From: Streptomyces physcomitrii
GTDB taxonomy: Bacteria; Actinomycetota; Actinomycetes; Streptomycetales; Streptomycetaceae
Reading direction: 5' to 3'
NCBI RefSeq assembly: GCF_012273655.1
Contig: NZ_JAAWWP010000004.1
Span: forward strand, 1-64,000
Length of the DNA stretch: 64,000 bases
Position 1 is the stretch's first letter. Each line of letters opens with the position of its first letter. A program made the position numbers and the translations under genes. Shown piece after piece: positions 60,889 through 64,000 of the stretch. The notes beneath the pieces were generated by a model, which saw only the letters and a program-made list of their open reading frames with translations, made no database searches and was not told where the DNA came from.

Positions 60889-61617
60889 TCAGCCGCCGGC
60901 GGTCCCGATCACCAGCCACATCAGCGCGGTCCCCGCGAGGGTGCACAGCAGGGTGGAGCGGGCCGGATGCCGGTGACTGGCCTCGGGCAGGATCTCGGCC
61001 GCGGCGATGTAGAGCAGGGTGCCCGCGAAGAAGCCGAGACAGCAGCCGAGCGCCTGCTCCGGAATGGTGAACAGGAGGGTGGAGGCGGCGCCCGCGATCG
61101 GCGCGAGCGCGTCCGCGAGCAGCAGGGCCAGCGCCTTGCCGTGGGCGTTCCCGAGGCCGGCGGCCAGCGTGTAGGTGTTGAAGCCGTCGGCGAAGTCATG
61201 GGCGATCACGGCGACCGCGACGGTCGCGCCTATCCGCGCGTCCACCTGGAAGGAGGCGCCGATCGCGACGCCGTCGGCCAGGCTGTGCCCGACCATCGCC
61301 CCGGCCGCGCCGAGCCCCAGCTCCCGCGTCCCGCCTCCGTTGTGCGCCCCGTGCTCGGCCTCGCGCAGGGCGAGCAGCCGCTCGGCGAGATGGGCGAGCA
61401 GGAAGCCGCCGACGAAGAGCACCAGGGCGGCGGGCACTCCGTACCAGTCCTGGTGCGCGGCCTCGAAGGCCTCCGGCAGCAGGTCGAGCCCGACCACCCC
61501 GAGCATCAGCCCGCCCGCGAAGCCGAGCACCAGATGCAGCCGGTCGGTGACCCGCCGCGCGGCCCAGCCGCCGACCAGCGTCATCACCAGCGATCCCAGC
61601 GCCACGAGCACGGCCAT
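60889..61617 (-). CDS. ZIP family metal transporter
   Basis: A 242-residue membrane protein with about eight helices and the two ZIP metal-site helices: HSLADGVAIGASFQ (helix IV) and AHDFADGFNTYTLAAG (helix V). GADG-like loop sequence HGAHNGGG in the middle could bind metal. It probably imports zinc, iron or another divalent ion. It is convergent to cobB, ending eight bases from its stop, and lies between cobB and the cobE/cobC frame; a link to cobalt supply is possible but not shown. Confidence 0.9.
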   Translation of the reverse strand: MAVLVALGSLVMTLVGGWAARRVTDRLHLVLGFAGGLMLGVVGLDLLPEAFEAAHQDWYGVPAALVLFVGGFLLAHLAERLLALREAEHGAHNGGGTRELGLGAAGAMVGHSLADGVAIGASFQVDARIGATVAVAVIAHDFADGFNTYTLAAGLGNAHGKALALLLADALAPIAGAASTLLFTIPEQALGCCLGFFAGTLLYIAAAEILPEASHRHPARSTLLCTLAGTALMWLVIGTAGG

Positions 61618-61845
61618 GCCCCCTTGCTAGCCGATCACCCGACGGCGTGCACGCCGCGCGGGGCGGAGAGTCCGGAGCCGGGGGCTCCGTCGCGGGCGGG
61701 CCCGTCGGCGGCGGGGCCGGGGCCGACCGGCCCGTCGGCCACCGAGCCCGAGCCGACCGCTCCCTCGGCGACCGAGCCCGAGCCGGCCAGTCCCTCGGCG
61801 GGTGGCTCGCCGTCGGTGGATCCGGGGCCGAGCGGCCCGCTGCCG

Positions 61846-63792
61846 GTGGACGACCGGCTCGGTTCGCCGCCGTGCGGAGCGGCGGTACGGCGTCCGGCCT
61901 CGCTCCTGGTCGGGGTGGGCGCCTCCCGGGACGTCCCGGCCGAGGAGGTGCTGACCCTGGTACGGGCCGCGCTCCGGGACGGCGGCCTGTCCCCGCTGAG
62001 CCTCGCCGCCCTGGTCACGGCCGAGACCCGGAACGGCGAACCCGGCCTCCTCCGGGCCGCCACCCGGCTCGGCGTCCCGCTGCGCGCCCGCCCGGCCGCG
62101 GAACTGGCGGCCGTCCCGGTCCCGCACCCCTCCGCGCGGGTCCGCACCGCCCTCGGCACCCCCTCGGTCGCCGAGGCGGCGGCGCTGGCCGAGGCGGGGG
62201 CCAGGGGCGGGGAACTCCTCGTACCGAAGCGGAAGTCGGCGGGCAGCCCGGCCCGGGCCACCTGCGCGGTGGTACGTCTCGCGGGTGCGGGCGGGGGCCG
62301 GGAGGGCGAGCACCGGTCCGGCAGCCTCGTCGAGGCCGGCGTGGGGGACGGGGAGTCGGGTACGGGCGGCGGCGCACCGGCGGTGGCGGCGGCACTACGG
62401 CAGGCCACACTCGTCCTGGTGCCGGAGCGGACTCCGGCGGATCCCGGGCACGCGCCCGAGGCATCCGTACGCTCCCTGCTGCGGCCTGGCGTCCGGGTCC
62501 TTCGGTACGGCGGTGGCCCCGGGGCGGCGGAAGGGGACGCGATCGCCGTCCGCGCCGCCCGGGAGGGGGAACGGGTGGTGGTGCTGCGCGGGACCGGGAC
62601 CGGGGCGGATGCCAGGCCCGGAGCCGGGCCCCGGGCAGCGCCGGACACCGGGACAGTGAGCAGAGACAGCGACCGGCACCGGGGCGGCTCCGGCCGCGCC
62701 CCCGCCCTTGAACGAGGACTCACGGCGGCCATGAACACTCCCCCGCGCACCGACCCCGGACACGATCTGCGGCACCACGGTGACGCCGAAGTACGCGACA
62801 GGGGCGCCGGGTTGACGGACCTCGCGGTCAATGTGCGCACCGGCACTCCCCCGGCCTGGCTGGCCGAGCGCATCGCCGCCACCCTGCCGGGGCTCGCCGC
62901 CTACCCCGACGGCCGGGCGGCGCGCGGGGCGGTGGCGGCGCGGCACGGGCTGCCCGAGGAGCGGGTGCTGCTCACCTCGGGCGCGGCGGAGGCCTTCGTG
63001 CTGCTCGCACGGGCGCTCGCGGTGCGCCGACCGGTCGTGGTGCACCCGCAGTTCACCGAGCCCGAGGCCGCGCTGCGGGACGCCGGCCACCCGGTGGAAC
63101 GGGTACTGCTGCGTGCCGAGGACGGCTTCCGGCTGGACCCGGCGGCGGTGCCCGAGAGCGCGGACCTGGTCGTGCTCGGCAACCCGACCAACCCGACCTC
63201 GGTACTGCACCCGGCCGCACAGCTCGCCCGGCTCGCCCGCCCCGGCCGCTGCCTGGTGGTGGACGAGGCCTTCATGGACGCGGTCCCGGGCGAACGCGAG
63301 AGCCTGGCCGCGCGCACCGACCTACCGGGCCTCGTGGTCCTGCGCAGCCTCACCAAGACCTGGGGCCTCGCCGGACTGCGCATCGGCTACGTACTGGCAC
63401 CACCCGAGACCGTGGCCGCCCTGGAGCGCGCCCAGCCGCTGTGGCCGGTCTCCTCACCCGCCCTGGCGGCGGCCGAGGCCTGCATGGAACCCCGCGCCCT
63501 GGCCGAGGCCGAGGCCGCCGCCCGGACCGTCGCCGCCGACCGCGCCCGCCTGTGCGAGGGCCTCGGCGCCCGGGGCCTCGAGTACGTCCGCGGCGCCGAG
63601 GGCCCCTTCGTCCTGCTCCGCGCCCCCGGCGCCGAGGCACTGCGCGACCGGCTGCGCACCCTCGGCTTCGCGGTCCGGCGCGGCGACACCTTCCCCGGCC
63701 TGGACCGCGACTGGCTCCGGCTCGCGGTACGCGGGGAGGCCACCACGAGGAGCTTTCTGCGGGCCCTGGACGAGGCCCTCGGCAGGGGCTGA
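61846..63792 (+). CDS. CobE/CbiG-C domain and CobC aminotransferase in one reading frame
   Basis: The frame is open from upstream of 61816 to 63792 without a stop. The first part (about residues 15-145 from GTG 61846) is a CobE/CbiG C-terminal domain: SLLVGVGASRDVPAEEVLTL, VPHPSARVRTALGTPSVAEA and LVPKRKSAGSPARATCAVVR. A Gly/Arg-rich segment follows. From ATG 62731 comes a CobC-type PLP enzyme (threonine-phosphate decarboxylase-like/Rv2231c): DLAVNVRTGTPPAWL, YPDGRAARGAVAARHG, LGNPTNPTSVLHP, VVDEAFMDAVPGE and the PLP-Lys in LRSLTKTWGLAGLRIGY. Either one 648-residue fusion or two in-frame genes are made; GTG 61816 is another start. Confidence 0.85.
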   Translation: MDDRLGSPPCGAAVRRPASLLVGVGASRDVPAEEVLTLVRAALRDGGLSPLSLAALVTAETRNGEPGLLRAATRLGVPLRARPAAELAAVPVPHPSARVRTALGTPSVAEAAALAEAGARGGELLVPKRKSAGSPARATCAVVRLAGAGGGREGEHRSGSLVEAGVGDGESGTGGGAPAVAAALRQATLVLVPERTPADPGHAPEASVRSLLRPGVRVLRYGGGPGAAEGDAIAVRAAREGERVVVLRGTGTGADARPGAGPRAAPDTGTVSRDSDRHRGGSGRAPALERGLTAAMNTPPRTDPGHDLRHHGDAEVRDRGAGLTDLAVNVRTGTPPAWLAERIAATLPGLAAYPDGRAARGAVAARHGLPEERVLLTSGAAEAFVLLARALAVRRPVVVHPQFTEPEAALRDAGHPVERVLLRAEDGFRLDPAAVPESADLVVLGNPTNPTSVLHPAAQLARLARPGRCLVVDEAFMDAVPGERESLAARTDLPGLVVLRSLTKTWGLAGLRIGYVLAPPETVAALERAQPLWPVSSPALAAAEACMEPRALAEAEAAARTVAADRARLCEGLGARGLEYVRGAEGPFVLLRAPGAEALRDRLRTLGFAVRRGDTFPGLDRDWLRLAVRGEATTRSFLRALDEALGRG

Positions 63793-64000
63793 GTGCGGTA
63801 ACCGGGGCAGCGGGGGATTGCCGCTCCCGGGGAGTGGCAGTCCCCGGGAGCCGGCCGGAGCCCCTGGGTGCGGGAGTCCCTGGGAGCGGTGGTCCCTGGG
63901 AGCGGTGGTCCCTGGGAGCGGTGGTCCCTGGGAGCGGTGGTCCCTGGGAGCGGTGGTCCCTGGGAGCGGTGGTCCCTGGGAGCGGTGGTCACAGGAGCGC
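63793..64000. other. Gene-free right edge with tandem repeats
   Basis: After the CobC stop the sequence runs through a G-rich spacer into 16-bp repeats that continue to the window edge. No coding sequence is seen; minus-strand open frames here merely translate the repeat. Confidence 0.6.
63877..63988. repeat. Seven tandem copies of a 16-bp unit
   Basis: TCCCTGGGAGCGGTGG repeats exactly from 63877, 63893, 63909, 63925, 63941, 63957 and 63973. A degenerate eighth copy (TCACAGGAGCGC) reaches the window end. Each unit contains the small palindrome TCCC-T-GGGA. Confidence 0.92.

Noticed and set aside
59722..61845. Upstream extension of the CobE/CobC frame to 1356 residues
   Set aside because: This part is a shadow of cobB and the antisense of the ZIP gene; only the portion after about 61816 has coding character.

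Overview
The window is a chromosomal segment of a high-GC actinomycete, almost certainly a Streptomyces. Codon third positions are G/C almost throughout, GTG and TTG starts are common, and the left end carries the characteristic Streptomyces rRNA leader. The gene set and order (fabG-fabI, tldD-tldE, tyrS, moaA, the acetate symporter, paired S8 proteases, the Asp23/AmaP locus, gbn, an ABC-F gene, a PiT transporter and cob genes) look like a core-chromosome block of that genus. Genus is inferred from content; no search was run.

Layout. 1-441: promoter and leader of an rRNA operon reading leftward out of the window; the 16S gene lies outside. 0.4-15.3 kb: housekeeping and envelope genes: 3-methyladenine glycosylase, Spo0M-like, PEBP-like, HNH nuclease, SPFH/NfeD pair, ABC ATPase, a LuxR two-component pair, a secreted SLT lytic enzyme, a two-FHA ABC exporter, serB and a SixA-like phosphatase. 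15.3-25 kb: a small-protein/MFS unit facing its likely GntR regulator, fabG-fabI, tldD-tldE and tyrS. 25-39.4 kb: small membrane proteins, moaA, a DUF485-acetate symporter operon, two tandem secreted subtilisins, a CopD-like protein, a DEDDh exonuclease with a BRCT domain, a LIM-like zinc protein, SURF1 and an atypical SDR. 39.4-42.8 kb: a tightly overlapping five-gene Asp23/Gls24-AmaP operon facing a divergent related gene. 43-53.8 kb: enoyl-CoA hydratase, the GATC-binding nucleoid protein Gbn, an ABC-F ATPase with a possible mini-leader peptide, hydrolase, class II aldolase, GH25 muramidase and a phosphate transporter behind a candidate PHO box. 53.9-63.8 kb: a cobalamin riboswitch followed by cbiB-cobQ-chelatase-cobO-cobB and, beyond a convergent ZIP transporter gene, a CobE/CobC reading frame.

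How genes work together. FabG and FabI catalyse the two reductions of type II fatty-acid elongation. TldD and TldE form one protease. Several units show 4-base stop/start overlaps (histidine kinase to regulator, DUF485 to symporter, Asp23 operon, cbiB to cobQ, cobO to cobB), indicating translational coupling. The cob operon covers late, adenosylated steps of cobalamin assembly and is under B12 feedback through the riboswitch; no cobN is visible in it.

The least expected features are non-coding. Five intergenic gaps hold tandem minisatellites with unrelated units (about 14, 27/6, 35, about 36 and 16 bp), and one gap also holds a near-perfect palindrome of ATGACGG heptads. Other points for a second look are a seven-codon reading frame before the ABC-F gene, a 27-codon leader frame between the B12 riboswitch and cbiB, and an uninterrupted CobE-to-CobC frame. 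No CRISPR array, insertion sequence, prophage or tRNA gene was recognised.
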